Positions 41,381-53,147 of a DNA stretch of 64,000 bases are shown here, in pieces (positions within the stretch are counted from its first letter, which is position 1; each line of letters opens with the position of its first letter). The DNA is taken from contig NC_088210.1 in assembly GCF_037126465.1 (NCBI RefSeq), positions 28,173,511 to 28,237,510 on the forward strand. Direction: 5' to 3'. The translations under genes and the position numbers were made by a program. The DNA is from Ornithodoros turicata (lineage: Eukaryota > Arthropoda > Arachnida > Ixodida > Argasidae). The notes under the pieces are model-generated. The model did not search any database. It had not been told where the DNA came from and worked only from the letters and a program-made list of their open reading frames with translations.

Positions 41381-41788
41381 GCTGCAGTCGTGCACGACTT
41401 GTCGAACTTTCTCCAACAATTACGTGACAACCTAATTGGAAGAGCAAATAACGGAGCCAGAACCGGACAACCTCAAAAACGGCGTGCGAGGGATAATGGT
41501 TGCCTCGCTTTCCAATTCAATAATTGCCTCAGTGGGCAACCCGGGCTGGTCACGACCTCTTACGAACAAAACACTATTGTAGCATTGCACGTTGATGATC
41601 GAGGACGTTCTGGAACGAGCCTCCGATTGTTCCCTGCTCACGCGTCTCAAGTAAGACGTAGGGTCCAGGCACGCGGACATTGTATATACCTCCGTCTGAG
41701 GTTCGTCCACGAAGATGGATCACTTAATTTCCGTTTCGGTTTCGTTGGGCCGCAAATGACAGTTGGGCCACTTCGTGCTCGTAATTGA
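41381..41788 (+). other. open stretch, unrecognised
   Basis: A frame is open for about 135 codons (HQWEAAVVHDLSNFLQQ through GSLNFRFGFVGPQ). The nearest acceptor (TATACCCAG at 41373) has a weak pyrimidine tract and would not keep frame with exon d, so I do not assign it. The minus strand is also open across most of it, which lowers its weight. Confidence 0.25.
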
Positions 41789-42184
41789 CCCAGCTGTGGC
41801 CTCGATGCGGATAACCGCGAGACTGACGTCTCCGCGATTTGCGGAGTCCAAGTTGCACTGAGAACGTCTGTAATGTGACCAGTGCACAAGTATTATTCGT
41901 TTGTTATACGCATACAATTCGTGGGTGTCTTTCGTGTGCTCGGTGTCTTCTACCCTTGTCAAAGCATAAAATTACAAAGTAAATTATGTCATTTAGTAAT
42001 AAATATTCAATTATAGTAATATTAATTTATGTTACTAACAAAATACCATCCCTTATTACTACTATTAATTAATTGTAATAATAAGTATTTAATCAGCAAG
42101 TGATTAAGTAAATTAGGTAATTGAAGCTTTTTAGGTGCTCCATACTTTGTATCTTCATTTTTGCTATTTCAAGGTTGTCTAATA
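41789..42184. other. AT-rich spacer, no gene seen
   Basis: Dominated by TAATTA/AATAAT words from 41970 to 42120. Confidence 0.5.
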
Positions 42185-42529
42185 CCCTTGTGACATGGAC
42201 AGCTTTTAACCGCGGCTAGTGTGAACCACGGTTTGTTGTTGTCACACGGCAAGTCTGTGGCATGTTAGCAGTGACCACGTGATTTGTGACACAAGCGCCA
42301 GGTATATTTTGATTACGCTGGATATCATTAAAAGGAAAGGGGTATAATTATAATTAAAAAGCTTAACAATCATTCAATGCACGGTACGCACATTACTATT
42401 TGCAGGAAATGTCATTACACGTGTATTGACGTCGGGAAATCGGAATCTCGGAACCGAAGTTGGGTCAAGCTCAGTTTCCCATAAACGCGGTTAGCGGCGT
42501 GACCTCCGTTCGGTCGGCCGTGACAAGGG
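42185..42529. mobile_element. TA-flanked inverted-repeat element, CCCTTGT ends
   Basis: CCCTTGTGACATG and CCGTGACAAGGG are inverse over about 11 of 13 bases, with TA on both outer sides. The ends resemble those of the element at 52694-53147 (CCCCTGTCAC), suggesting one superfamily. Confidence 0.6.
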
Positions 42530-42751
42530 TAGTCGTGGTTTTTCCTTTAATCACTGTGGGGCGCTATTTTACGTCACATGCAACTTTTGCATACCACATG
42601 AAAAAGTTGTATAATGATATTGAGTAGAATGTCTTAGCTTTTTAAATAAATATGACACAAGCAAACAGCATGTTTGCATCCGGTTTAGCTTTCAGGGCAA
42701 CGTAAGCATTGGCCACCGCACTTCGGCAGCCATCACAAGGGTGTGCAACAC

Positions 42752-42911
42752 CCGCTTGCGCGATTGCCGAGAAAATTCCTCAATGGTGTCCTCTGTAGCT
42801 TCTGTAGTGCTTCGGGCACACGCTGCTGTCCTCAACGCTGCTCTTTCGTAGAGCACTGGCGAAGCTACCGAGGATGGCGCTGAGGAATTTCCTCAACGTT
42901 CGTGCAAGCGG
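42752..42911. mobile_element. 160-bp foldback element
   Basis: CCGCTTGCGCGATTGCC..GAAAATTCCTCA and the inverse TGAGGAATTTCCTCAACG..GCAAGCGG form arms of about 60 bp with mismatches. A half copy is at 2620-2760. Confidence 0.8.
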
Positions 42912-44256
42912 CTCTGGATAACAGTACTGAGGGATGCTTTTAGATATGTTGAAACATAATCAGCAACTTTTATCTCGAATTTTGTCTCAGCTTGATTGTC
43001 TAGCAGTAGCAAAACTGGAAGTTTGTGACCGTGATGACTCGGTAGCGAAAGCTTAGCGTGGAAAATTCAATTATAAATATAGGCCGCGAATTATAATTGA
43101 AATAATTTTATACGGTAATCCTGAGCATTATAAAAAAAAACATACGGCGCCATATTGGTTTGTATTTGGCATTTGGTTTGTACAGCCTTATATATATTGT
43201 GTAAACTACACCTGAAACATCGTATAACGCCGTAACACAAAAGCGTATAGCCAAACATACTTTATGCCCGTACAACGTCACGCCGCGACCAATCCGAAAT
43301 TTAATTGCCACTCACAGCCAATTAGTAAACCAGCTGGCAAGCAGGACCACCATGAGCTATCCGCACAAAGTTCAACGGCAATAAAACGAGATTTATCGCT
43401 AATCATCCAAAAATCACCGCGAACATAATCGAGGATAGCTGCGATTAAGCCCCGAATGAGAGCCGCATATCTCGGCTTCTACGACGTAAGAGCCTACCAC
43501 AAGGCCCCGCCCCCTTCTCCAAAAACTCGCGAAACATCCCACCTTTTGCACGGGTAATAAAAAGCCATCATTTCGAAATAACAACGACGACTTCTTTTTT
43601 TTTTTTTCCTTTCTTTTTTTTGACGTCGTAAATATCGGAAAGACGTCTTTCATACGCACCACCAGGTGGCACCCCCAACCCGAGCTCGACCTTTTTGGGA
43701 AAACACGCTTGATTAATTTCTCGGACGCTCGTTCACTGGGTGTTTATGGGGCCACTGGATAAGGAACGCTAAGGTATAGTTTAGATGCCGTACACTATAG
43801 TGGAGTTGTGTATGCCTTGCTCCTGAATCCGTGCGCGTGATTTATTTTTATGGCGGTCTCACGGTCGCGCGGGACGTATCGGAAGAACACGTGCTCCTTT
43901 TTTGGGGGGAAGTCGTGCTGGGCCACCGGCGTAGCGGCGGCCATTAGCTTTCCGTAAAATTGAGTCTTATAGATGTGCGCGTGTTTTGTGTATTATGCTT
44001 GCGGGGGATGTTGGGACTTTGTGACGCACGTGAACGTGCTCCTATATGGTTCGGTGATTCGTGCAGAGAACTGTGATCACCTGTTGTCTGGGGGCTTGTA
44101 GCAGGATGCTCGACTTCATCGTTTCTTTTTTCTGGTTTTGCGTTGTTAAATGATGGTTCCGTCGTGATCGCACACGCATCGGCGTTCGCATGTTCAGTGT
44201 ATAGGTTGAAACGTTGTTCAGTGTATGACATTTTGCGTATGGCAGACCTGTGTAGC
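42912..44256. other. no gene seen
   Basis: T tract at about 43594-43621. No supportable reading frame; no family repeat recognised. Confidence 0.45.
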
Positions 44257-44259
44257 GTT

Positions 44260-44420
44260 CAGGGGTGGGCAGTAATACTCGTATTTTGTATCGTAATATA
44301 AATACACATGTAGTGCTTCCCAGAAATGAGTACTATAAACCGTAATACTTTGAATCTGGGTATTATAATACGCGATACTAATACAGATATAAATACATTC
44401 GGAGAACGAGCATTAAACTA
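44260..44420 (+). mobile_element. hAT-like terminus, CAGGGGTGGGCA
   Basis: CAGGGGTGGGCAGTAATAC at about 44260 is a classic hAT 5' end, followed by AATAC/GTATT-rich DNA to about 44400. The other end is not identified. Confidence 0.45.
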
Positions 44421-44464
44421 CAAGAGGTAATGCTGGAAATTCTGATGTAGGTAGGTAAAAAAAA

Positions 44465-44945
44465 AAAAAAGAGAAAGATATGGAGATGTTGGCCCAACGC
44501 TGTATACATTGCGCCGACTACTCCAGTACGCTTATGGTAGCGAAGTCTGGCTACCAAGAAGTCTAAGGAGATTTGTTCTACAAAAGTCCTAAGGAAGGAC
44601 ATCCACGCAGAGTGCCAAACATATCGATGTGCTGCTGGCCAGTCACCGAGTACATTCTTGAGGTTCTTCAAGAAGGCCAAGGCATTCCGGAGAACTTCAC
44701 GACTTGCTGCGAATCGCTCGCAGCTGAGCCTCTATATATGTGTCCAGTGTCCTCTGGCACTCCGCATCGGATGCGGTCTGTTGACGGATTGATCCCGATA
44801 CGGTGTAGAAACACGCGACCGTGGAGATGTAGTTGATCTAGCTGCAATACTGAACATAAAAGGCTGCCTGATGTCATCTGATTAGGTGCAGGCTATCCAT
44901 ACGCATTGTGTCAATGACACGATGCGAAAAAAAAAAAAAAAAAAT
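44465..44945 (+). mobile_element. possible retroposed copy ending in poly-A
   Basis: It begins with the dispersed GGAGATGTTGGCCC..GACTACTCCAG block and ends in an 18-nt A run at about 44927-44944. No reading frame is recognised and no target duplication was established. Confidence 0.4.
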
Positions 44946-46021
44946 CTGCGCGACTCGTTTGGAATAAATAATTACTCGTATTATGGAGCGAAATACATGA
45001 AAAAAAAAAGGAGAAAGAGATCGTTATCTAATTCTTGATAACTCGCGGCTTTACATAGCGAGTCAGCTATGATAACGGAGCGACGCCATAGTGGTCGGTC
45101 TGTACATTAATCTTGCCCAACTAATCCACCGATGCCGGTATCGGGACATATTTCTGAAAAGGATAGTTAGTAAGTAAGTACGTTCAGCTAGAAGAAACAG
45201 CGATATCGCCAATCTTTGCTCTGCTATCGCTTCACTTTTTTTTTTTTTCGGCCAGCAAACATTCTTGAAGTTCATTTATGTACATATGTAATACATACAC
45301 TTTAGACGGACGAGTAATTATAATTCGTGTGTGGCCCACCACCGGTCGCGATGTCGCCTCGGGAATTAACCTGTTCGTTCGGAATGAAGACGAGAAGATG
45401 GGAAAGGAGAATAAACGTCGCACGCGATCTGCTGGCGACCACACGGGGCGAAGACGGGTCACTGAATCGCCCCTGTATATATCTCGCCGAGGACGCGAGC
45501 ACGCTGCCCATCCCACCTACTCAGCTTTGCCGGTATCGTGTAGTATCCGCAGGAACATTCGGTGATGATGGAGTGTGGAAACGCTCGGCATTTTCGACGT
45601 GACCATAGAGGTCCCACCACGCAGCGGTCTAGTGTGTCCAGCCATTCGAGACGTTTGATTTATGTTCGAACCGCGAGTCAAGATGTCGTTTTATCAATGC
45701 GACGTGTCTCCATTTTTCGCGTTCGATTCGGGGTGGTCGTGGACATCATAATATGCGGCGTATGTAGTGAAGGCGTAACACGTTTTACAAGTTTTGAGTC
45801 GTGTTCGGCGTGCTTTAGGTCGATAAATGTGGATGATGCGTGTCTATATCATTTATCACACCTTTTACCCTATGTTTCATTCTATTGCTTCTTTCATAGT
45901 CGCCGGTGAACAAGAACAATAATAAGGCGGTGTATACCTCTGTTTGTCGCATAGTGGCATTCTCGTGAGTGACTTTTTATAAGAAAGGAGCAAAGGTGCC
46001 AACACTTGTTTCCTGTTCATA
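44946..46021. other. no gene seen
   Basis: Frames at 45278-45602 and 45562-45909 on the + strand have no domain or splice support. T tract at about 45236-45249. Confidence 0.4.
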
Positions 46022-46023
46022 TA

Positions 46024-46234
46024 CAGGGTGTTCAAAATTAAGCTCTCACGAGCACTACGCAAACACAGGGATGTCAGGAAACCGGATGATAACTTTACGG
46101 TACTTGTGTAAGAAACAGGTGCTGCTAATTATGTAGCACCTGTTTCTTACTCAAGGAACAGAAAAAGTAGCACCAGTTTTCTTTTGTTCGCCTATTTATA
46201 AAGTGCTAGTGAACGCTTAATTTTGAACACCTTG
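46024..46234. mobile_element. 211-bp mariner-type MITE, TA duplication
   Basis: The ends CAGGGTGTTCAAAATTAAGC and GCTTAATTTTGAACACCTTG are inverse at 19 of 20 positions and flanked by TA (46022-46023, 46235-46236). The interior has a further inverted pair, TGTAAGAAACAGGTGCTGC and its complement. Confidence 0.92.
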
Positions 46235-46389
46235 TATAATCAAACTCAAACTCATCTGTTTGCTGTCACAGCGCGAGTTGAACCTCACTTCATCTTTATA
46301 TAGGAGTACTTTCTATAGGGCGTTGCGAATATATGAATTTTTTTCAAATTCCGAAGCGAATATGGAGTTCTTTGTATTCGAATTTCGAA

Positions 46390-46475
46390 TGTACGCTGTC
46401 CTCTCTCCATCTGTCCACATCAGTACGCTGCTCATAGCCACAGTTGCTTCGCGGCGCTAACACGGACGATAATAA
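46390..46475 (+). mobile_element. SINE 3' fragment
   Basis: CTGTCCTCTCTCCATCTGTCC then CCACAGTTGCTTCGCGGCGC and TAACACGG; only the 3' part of the family. Confidence 0.85.
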
Positions 46476-46611
46476 AGAAATTATCCCACATGCACTGAGG
46501 TATGGTACCGCAATAGTTGCGGTGAATCACCTCATCCAGTCGTCATGCATGTAGTTGTTGTTGTACTGTGTGTTGCCCAAGCTCCCGATTTTCTCGTCAT
46601 GGATGTTGATT

Positions 46612-46675
46612 GATTGGTAAAAAGAAAAAGGAGATGTTAGTCCCAAACTACTCGGGGCTGGCTACTCCAGTATAC
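46612..46675 (+). repeat. GATGTTAGTCCC..GGCTACTCCAG dispersed repeat
   Basis: Same two blocks as on the minus strand at 4385-4445. Confidence 0.6.
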
Positions 46676-47354
46676 GTTATTTAGGGTGTGTTGTTCACCA
46701 TCTAGCCTGCATGTTGCTATTTCATATCTGCATATCCGTACTTTTGCTGCACGGTTCGGTTACATAACTATGCTCGCTTCGGTTTGAAAACGACTCTTCG
46801 TACAGCCCTAGTTTATTGATTTCCGTTTTATTTTCCGTTTGCTTGTTAAGAATGACATTCAAATAACAGAATTCGCGCCAAGTCCTGTCGTTAAAATATA
46901 CGGTTGGATAACTAGTCCGCACCCTATTAGGCGCCTGGCGATAATCAAGCCCCCTGCCAATTCGAGGAATGATAATTTATAAAAAAAAAGGCGTTATTAA
47001 ACCCGTGGGCTACTATAGTATTCGTATATTCTCTAAAGGCACTACTTACGAGTAACGCAGCAGCCTTTCATGCGTTTAATTTTCTCACGGCGCGTTGTTT
47101 TACCCTCGAAACAGCTGGCTGGCGCAAAATTGCAATGCTTCACTCTAAGAAGTATATAGCTGTGAACTCTAAAGCAACCCGTTTTTAACCGCCATCTCAG
47201 CACTGTACGTCCATATACATTTTTTGTTTCGAAGACACGTACCTGCATTCAGTTTATAAGCGGCGAACAACCAGAAATTAGAGAGCGAAAGACGCCCATA
47301 ATTTCAAATTCATAACCTTTGATGAACGGCCGCTTCCTCATACTATTCCCGCAG
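46676..47354. other. no gene seen
   Basis: Nothing supportable except the acceptor at its right edge. Confidence 0.5.
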
Positions 47355-47462
47355 AGTGACACGGACGAGAATGTTACCGTCACCCGTCGCAATAAAACAC
47401 TTATTTATGGACGTCCTCCAGAGTTTCTCGACCGCCAGGACGGTAATTACGGGACCGTCAAG
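47355..47462 (+). CDS. candidate exon, possibly next exon of the unidentified gene
   Basis: Acceptor TTCCTCATACTATTCCCGCAG is strong. The 36 codons (SDTDENVTVTRRNKTLIYGR to NYGTVK) are phase 0 at the left, which fits the phase-0 end of exon d. The donor is ambiguous: AAG|GTGTCA at 47463 is weak, GACG|GTAATT at 47443 is an alternative, and the frame stays open well beyond. It contains possible N-glycosylation sites (NVT, NKT). Confidence 0.45.
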
Positions 47463-47826
47463 GTGTCATTTCGAATACCTTATACGCGAACCCAGCGTAT
47501 ATATTCAACGCCCAGGTGGATGCCGATAATCAACGGATGCTGGTTAAAGCCCGGTTACACTCGGGACCGCCCATTCCTTGCGTGTAAACGCAGAAAAATC
47601 GGTACACGTGCACCGTCTGCGCCGAGTCTGCTGCGGGTCATCGATGCTGTATATGTACGCATAGACACGAGACTTGCGGTAATTACAGGGATTCGACGTT
47701 TCCAACGCGATTTGCATCTGCAAATTTGTGGAATGGTTTCTGCTGAACCGGCTGCAAGTGGTTTCTTGAGAGCAGATATCAATTCCTTCATACCCAATTG
47801 CAGGCTTTACAGCAGTCGTGACGGTA

Positions 47827-48138
47827 CCCAAGCAGCACAACATCTTGGTCCAATATTGGATCGATATTGGCAATGCCGGCCCAATATTGGACCAATATCG
47901 GCGCAATATTATTGGTATTATTATTGAAATTTTTATATTGGTCCAATATTGGACCAAGATTGGACCAATATTGGCAATGTCGGCCCATTATTATTGAAAT
48001 TATTATATTGGACCAAGATTGGACCAATATTGGCAATGTCGGCCCAATATTGGATCAGTATTGCCAATATTGGTCCAATATTGGGTCAGTATTGCCAATA
48101 TTGGTCCAACATTCGGTCAAGATGTTGTGCTGCTTGGG
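47827..48138. mobile_element. largest foldback element, 312 bp
   Basis: CCCAAGCAGCACAACATCTTGG at the left and GATGTTGTGCTGCTTGGG at the right, with TA on both outer sides. The interior is about 270 bp of tandem degenerate units such as TTGGACCAATATTGGCAATG, including an internal direct repeat (47930-47985 and 48005-48045). Confidence 0.92.
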
Positions 48139-49410
48139 TAAGGACAGCATATCAACGATTTCATGCCGTACGTAGTATATATCGGGCTAGTGGGTCTGTG
48201 AAGCGTATCACATTGAAATTGTGCAACCGTCGAAAAAGCCAGATAGGACAAAGAAATGAACTATATATACCGGTAAAGTGCGCCTGCTACCGGTCTCGTT
48301 TTTGCCGTTCATGTTCTTCTGCGCTTCGAGTCTTGTGCTGTGTTTTGTTGTGTTTGATACAGCGTCAGAACAGTTACCTTCAATCACGTATATATACACA
48401 TCCGCATGTGTACTAGTAGAATGTGAATTGAGACTCTCGCAAAGGCCGGCCCTTCAAGCCCGTCTGCGGAACATGTCCCAGAACATGGCATATAGCTTAC
48501 ATGCATCACGAAACGAGGTATATATGGATGGCTCCTGAGGAAAGATGATGCATCTTTCCCTATATCCATTGTCACGTGGGATATTGTCATCTCTAACGAT
48601 ACAGCACAATTTTTTATTATTAATAATGAGTGTGTACACCGTCAAAAGATATGCATGTGAACGTAGGGTGCTTATATATCCCTTTATTGCAAGATGTTTT
48701 TTTTTTCCTTATATCTTAGAGTTTTTTATAAACTTTATTTTTGTTTGGTTTAGTTGAGTTAGTACTGGTGCCCTGATCTGTATGCTGCTCTCGTAGCTTT
48801 TTATAAAAAAAAATCTGTAAACAATAAAAAAGACACCCTGTATAGTATAAAGACCAGTCGAGAGAGAGAACAAGAGAGAGAGAGAGACAGAAAAGAGCGC
48901 AGTAAACATAACATGACAATAGACAAAGTGAACACTATAGCCCTATACGTCACCTAGACTTCGTCCGTACAGAAGGGTTTAAGAATTTACCGCGTATTCC
49001 ATGCCTCGCCTATATTTTGTTAGTGATCGATGCCCATTCCATACACATCAATCTCTTATACGTAATAAACTAGGTATATAGAAACACCTCCACGAACAAT
49101 GAACAGTCCATCAAATGCATCGCGTTTTCTGCATTCAACGATATAACTCACACGGTCCCCGCATAAATCTACATGTACGGCACATATAGTCCGTATACTT
49201 GCACAGCCCACGGCTTCATAATTATGGGAGTCAATTTTCGCTGTAAAAAGACCATCGGTAGTTCAAACGGATCGTGTCATACATCATTGACGGTAACGTT
49301 TCCTTTCAAACGTTCACGCATATATATATTTTTTCTCACCCGTCAAAGGCTATAGTTTATTTATTCACGGCGATATATTCACCTATATAGAACCGCGATA
49401 AGCAAACCTT
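48139..49410. other. no gene seen
   Basis: GA-rich run at about 48857-48888. Open frames here have no support. Confidence 0.45.
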
Positions 49411-49414
49411 TCTT

Positions 49415-49435
49415 TCTCTCTCTCTCTCTCTCTCT
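49415..49435. repeat. (TC)n microsatellite acting as a possible pyrimidine tract
   Basis: A CT run directly before TTTTGCGCATAG at 49446. Confidence 0.85.
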
Positions 49436-49446
49436 TTTGCGCATAG

Positions 49447-49577
49447 GACTTCAAGACGTCACCATGTCGGCAATGACGGTCCCTTCCCCCTTTCTGATTT
49501 CCATTTGCCTCTGGAAGTCGTTTGAAACAGCCCTCAAGGTCAAGCTAAATATCTATTTCGGCATCCGCGACGTCTAA
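49447..49577 (+). CDS. candidate terminal exon, unidentified
   Basis: Behind the acceptor at 49446, one frame (two leading bases) is open for 42 codons, LQDVTMSAMTVPSPFLISIC to FGIRDV, and stops at TAA. It would join in frame to the alternative donor at 47442/47443. The CT microsatellite may mimic an acceptor by chance. Confidence 0.25.
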
Positions 49578-50267
49578 CCCCCCACTATCATTTACATGTC
49601 TATTCAATAGGAGAGGAGTGTGGGAAAGGGAAAGCCCTGCACTTTGACGAGCAAAGTGGAGGATCTCTGAAGGGATATCAAAAAGGGACTAAGCGGTTAT
49701 CTGAAATTACCTGCCAGGCGCCTTCAAGAGCTCTGTATAACGCAGGTGATGTCTTTCTATACAAAAAGTCTTCTCCTTTTTTTTTTTTTGCTCCGCATTT
49801 TCTTCTCTACTTCCATCCGTGAAGGAGAGTGATTAAATGAGTAGCTGCCGTTCGGGATATAAGCAGATTGTTACCTTTCCTTTTCGAGGTCGGTACATGC
49901 CAAATGAAGATGAATACAGAGATGATTATTTCGGGACCATAAAAACGCGAGAGTCGGTTCGTGGTGACTCTATATATTACCCCATCCACCCATAATCTGC
50001 TTGTCAGGATTTGATAAAAATTATATGAAAAAAAAAAGTGAGTTGCTTCACAAAGGGCGGTGAGCGGAAACTATACACGAAGAAGGAGGAAATAACATAT
50101 AGCCATGACCTGTTCCACGAAAGTAATTCGGACTAGCAACACCAACAGGGATGGTCTAAGAGCCGAAATGGCAAAATGTGAAAAATAGTCAAGCAGTCCT
50201 TTATATAAGCGCTGGATTGTAGCAACACTCCATGGCTAATAGAGGGGGTGGGGCATCACTGCCACAT
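49578..50267. other. no gene seen
   Basis: T tract at about 49780-49790; no supportable feature. Confidence 0.5.
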
Positions 50268-50400
50268 TTCAATTCAATTCAATTCAGTTTATTGGTTTAC
50301 CACATTACATGGTGGGACAACAGAGCCAAGAGTTACCGGAAGTAACTTGACAAGGCTCTACCGCCCAAAGCTTGAGCAGCATACTATGCATACACGGACT
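50268..50400 (-). mobile_element. LINE-like 3' tail
   Basis: On the minus strand the DNA ends AATGTGGTAAACCAATAAACTG followed by (GAATT)n at 50268-50285. An AATAAA plus short tandem tail is typical of a non-LTR retroelement 3' end. Confidence 0.5.
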
Positions 50401-51129
50401 AAAAGATAGCAATCACTATTTATATCAAGCGTGGAGAATAGTAACAATATACAACAACCGGGGATGGTGAAAAATAACATTTCCATTTCTTAACGAAGAA
50501 CGTTCCAAGACCTTTTAGTGCGTATGGTTACAGTAGTACTATTGTTGATTTGTTGATTGAGTTACTGTGGTAGATTATGACGAAGTGATTGATTCGCGTA
50601 ATTTGCGCGAAAAGAAAAATTTAATATTGGTCGACTCAAAGATCACTGCATGTATGGAAATTCAAAAGACCAGCAATATTAGAGCAAAAGATATGGGAAA
50701 CTATATAGGGCAGCATAATATAATGCAGACCCGTCGCACACCTGTGAGGACTGCAGAGGCTGTGGGATATATGGACTGTAACGGAAGCTGGGTGTCGAAG
50801 GATTTTCACTCTTCAGTTGTGGTGCGTACTCAAGACTTTTGTTCCATAGGCTGCAAAGAGATCGGACCAGTCAACATGAAATGAACAAAAAACACCGATT
50901 GCTCATCCCAGGAACGACTATCGGATATTGAAGCTTGAACAGTTAGTCACGTAAGACTCGGAGTTATTGAGGAAGTCATTGAAGTAGTCTTTGATTTCGT
51001 GAAAAGTTGAAGGCAAGGTCCTAAGCCTCCAACACAAAGAAATCAACCCAAATTAACGTGGTTCACGAAGAGAGATCCTCATGAATCACGTCGGTACTAC
51101 GAACGCTCTCGCGTGAACTCTTCAATATA
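50401..51129. other. no gene seen
   Basis: A 105-codon + frame at 50567-50884 has no recognised domain or splice support. Confidence 0.4.
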
Positions 51130-51646
51130 CCGTATTTTCCGGTGTATAACGCGCGCGTTATACAGTAAAAAAGAGCTCCTGCGCGTTATACACGTAAATC
51201 TTTTTCTGCAGAGTTCTTTCTCAGGTCGGTGACGTACAAATTCTAGCCTCTTCCAGGGTGTGCTGTGACTTTCTCCCAAATCTCTTAGGGCCAGTTGACA
51301 AAACCGGCAAAAGGGCACCGCACTTCATAAAAAGTTAATGATGCTGCTTAAAGTCAATAATCCTGAATTCATTTCAGAAGGCTGCCGTGATTGAAAAGAG
51401 ACGCGAAACTGAAAGCGGAGTGGCGACTGAAGTATACTACATGACGGCGACTCTGTTGCGTCGGAGTTTAACGGCTTTGACTAAATGTGCTTCAAATAAT
51501 GCATATGCATACATGATATACCGCCTTGTTTTACTGTGGTGGCAGCACAGAAGCTTCTAGCAACATTGCGGTGCGCGTTATACATGGAACTTTTTTTCAA
51601 CTTCGGCCCGATTTTAGGGGTGCGCGTTATACACCGGCAAATACGG
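51130..51646. mobile_element. 517-bp TA-flanked inverted-repeat element
   Basis: CCGTATTTTCCGGTGTATAA at the left and TTATACACCGGCAAATACGG at the right are inverse; identity over 26 bp is about 24. TA flanks both sides. A subterminal GCGCGTTATACA word repeats inside both ends. Ends of this kind belong to Tc1/pogo-type elements. No transposase inside. Confidence 0.92.
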
Positions 51647-52693
51647 TACACATGACGCTGATAATGTCCATAAGACGTCCCGAAATTTATAGCAACGTCT
51701 CGTCGTGGTGGGAGGAAGTGCTGTCTTTAAGGGCGCCATCTTGATGACCACCATAAAAGTTCGACCAGGTGCTGGATTAAGGCCGGTCATCAAACGTGGT
51801 GCCCTTAACGCACCAGAAGAAACTTGGTCTCGGACGGCTCAACCCAGTGGGAATCACACCGATTCTCTGGCACCCCATAAAAAGGTATCACATTTTTTTA
51901 TGACGCGTCCCAACTCCCATCAAACTTTACGGACCACCTTCGCCACCTTCTTGCCCCTTAACGTTCGTGTAAGATCATAAAAAATAAAAAAAAGGACGAA
52001 GAACTAACCGATATAACAGCGTAGCTTTTTTTTTTTTACTCCACCGTCAGCCCGGGAGACCCGGGGGACCAGCTGAGCCAATCAAACTTCCATCATCCTA
52101 GCAGATATGCAAACCTTTAAAGAACTCTCGCAACCAGACGGACAATACCTTATTACTCACTCACGCACACCTGGGTACTTAGTCATCCCAACCATGGCGA
52201 CTATCCCCCGCAGGGCACAGCCCAAGTTATAAAAAGTGAGAGAGAAAAAAAAGGGAAGAGACAGAAAAAAAAAAAATTTATAGGCCAGCGACAAAAGACG
52301 ATAACGTAAGATGAAAATAAGAATCACGAGTCCTCCCCCGAGAACAGATTATGAAAGGATTATTCACGGTCGTCCTCCTTGGGAAGAAGAGCGGGCACTT
52401 TGCCGTCATTTTTCTGTGCGTCGTGCATTTTGAAAGAGGGCGACAAAACGGGATCCGATGATGGAACGATCCGTCACGAATTTGCCAGGACACAAAAGCG
52501 GCGCGCAAACACAGCTTATGCGCGCAGCGAAAACCGGTAAATAGCGCTTTTCGCAAAGCACTCGTTTTTTCGAGAATGCTCATAATCCGCTGATCCGGTA
52601 TATCTGACACCCTTCGTGCTGACGTTGGACGTTGCGTGCGATGATGCCTGCTTGCATACAAGTTCAGCTGCGGCGAAAGCTCGTGAATTTATA
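51647..52693. other. no gene seen
   Basis: T tract at about 52027-52038 and A tract at about 52264-52276. A 127-codon minus frame (52278-52661) has no recognised domain. Confidence 0.4.
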
Positions 52694-53147
52694 CCCCTGT
52701 CACACGGGCATTTTCGATCCTGCTCGACCGAACCTGCTTGAACCCAATGCAGATCGGATGGTGCTACACGGCCGCTTCCAAGCAGGATCGAACTTTGATC
52801 CTGCTTGACTCAAGACAGTTCCCATAACAGGATTGAGAATTTCAAGACGGCTCGACGGCCGCCATTTGCATCCCCAACCCCGGTGAACTGTCATAACTTA
52901 AGACGGACATGCGCGCGAAGCTACAAATGATGCTTACATCGGTATACGATAAAACCATTAATATCGCTGTTATATAGGAAACGCGAAATTAATGAGTTCC
53001 GTTTATTCATTTGCCTATATTCTCGACACCGTCAACCATTCAATGCGCATTGAAAGTGGCCCTGTAGCAGCGTCAAAACTCGAGCGTGCTCGGGAACTTC
53101 GATGCAGATCGGATTCGAGAAGGATCGAAATGCCCGTGTGACATGGG
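52694..53147. mobile_element. 454-bp TA-flanked inverted-repeat element
   Basis: CCCCTGTCACACGGGCATTT and AAATGCCCGTGTGACATGGG are inverse and continue into CGATCC..CTCGA. TA flanks both ends. It also has internal AAGCAGGATCGAAC words in alternating orientation. Confidence 0.9.

Noticed and set aside
41381..41788. Terminal exon of the unidentified gene
   Set aside because: The only nearby acceptor would break frame with exon d, and the opposite strand is also open; not assigned.
47788..48416. Open frames with repeated ANIGPILDQYW-type peptides
   Set aside because: Translation of the foldback element at 47827-48138, not a repeat protein.
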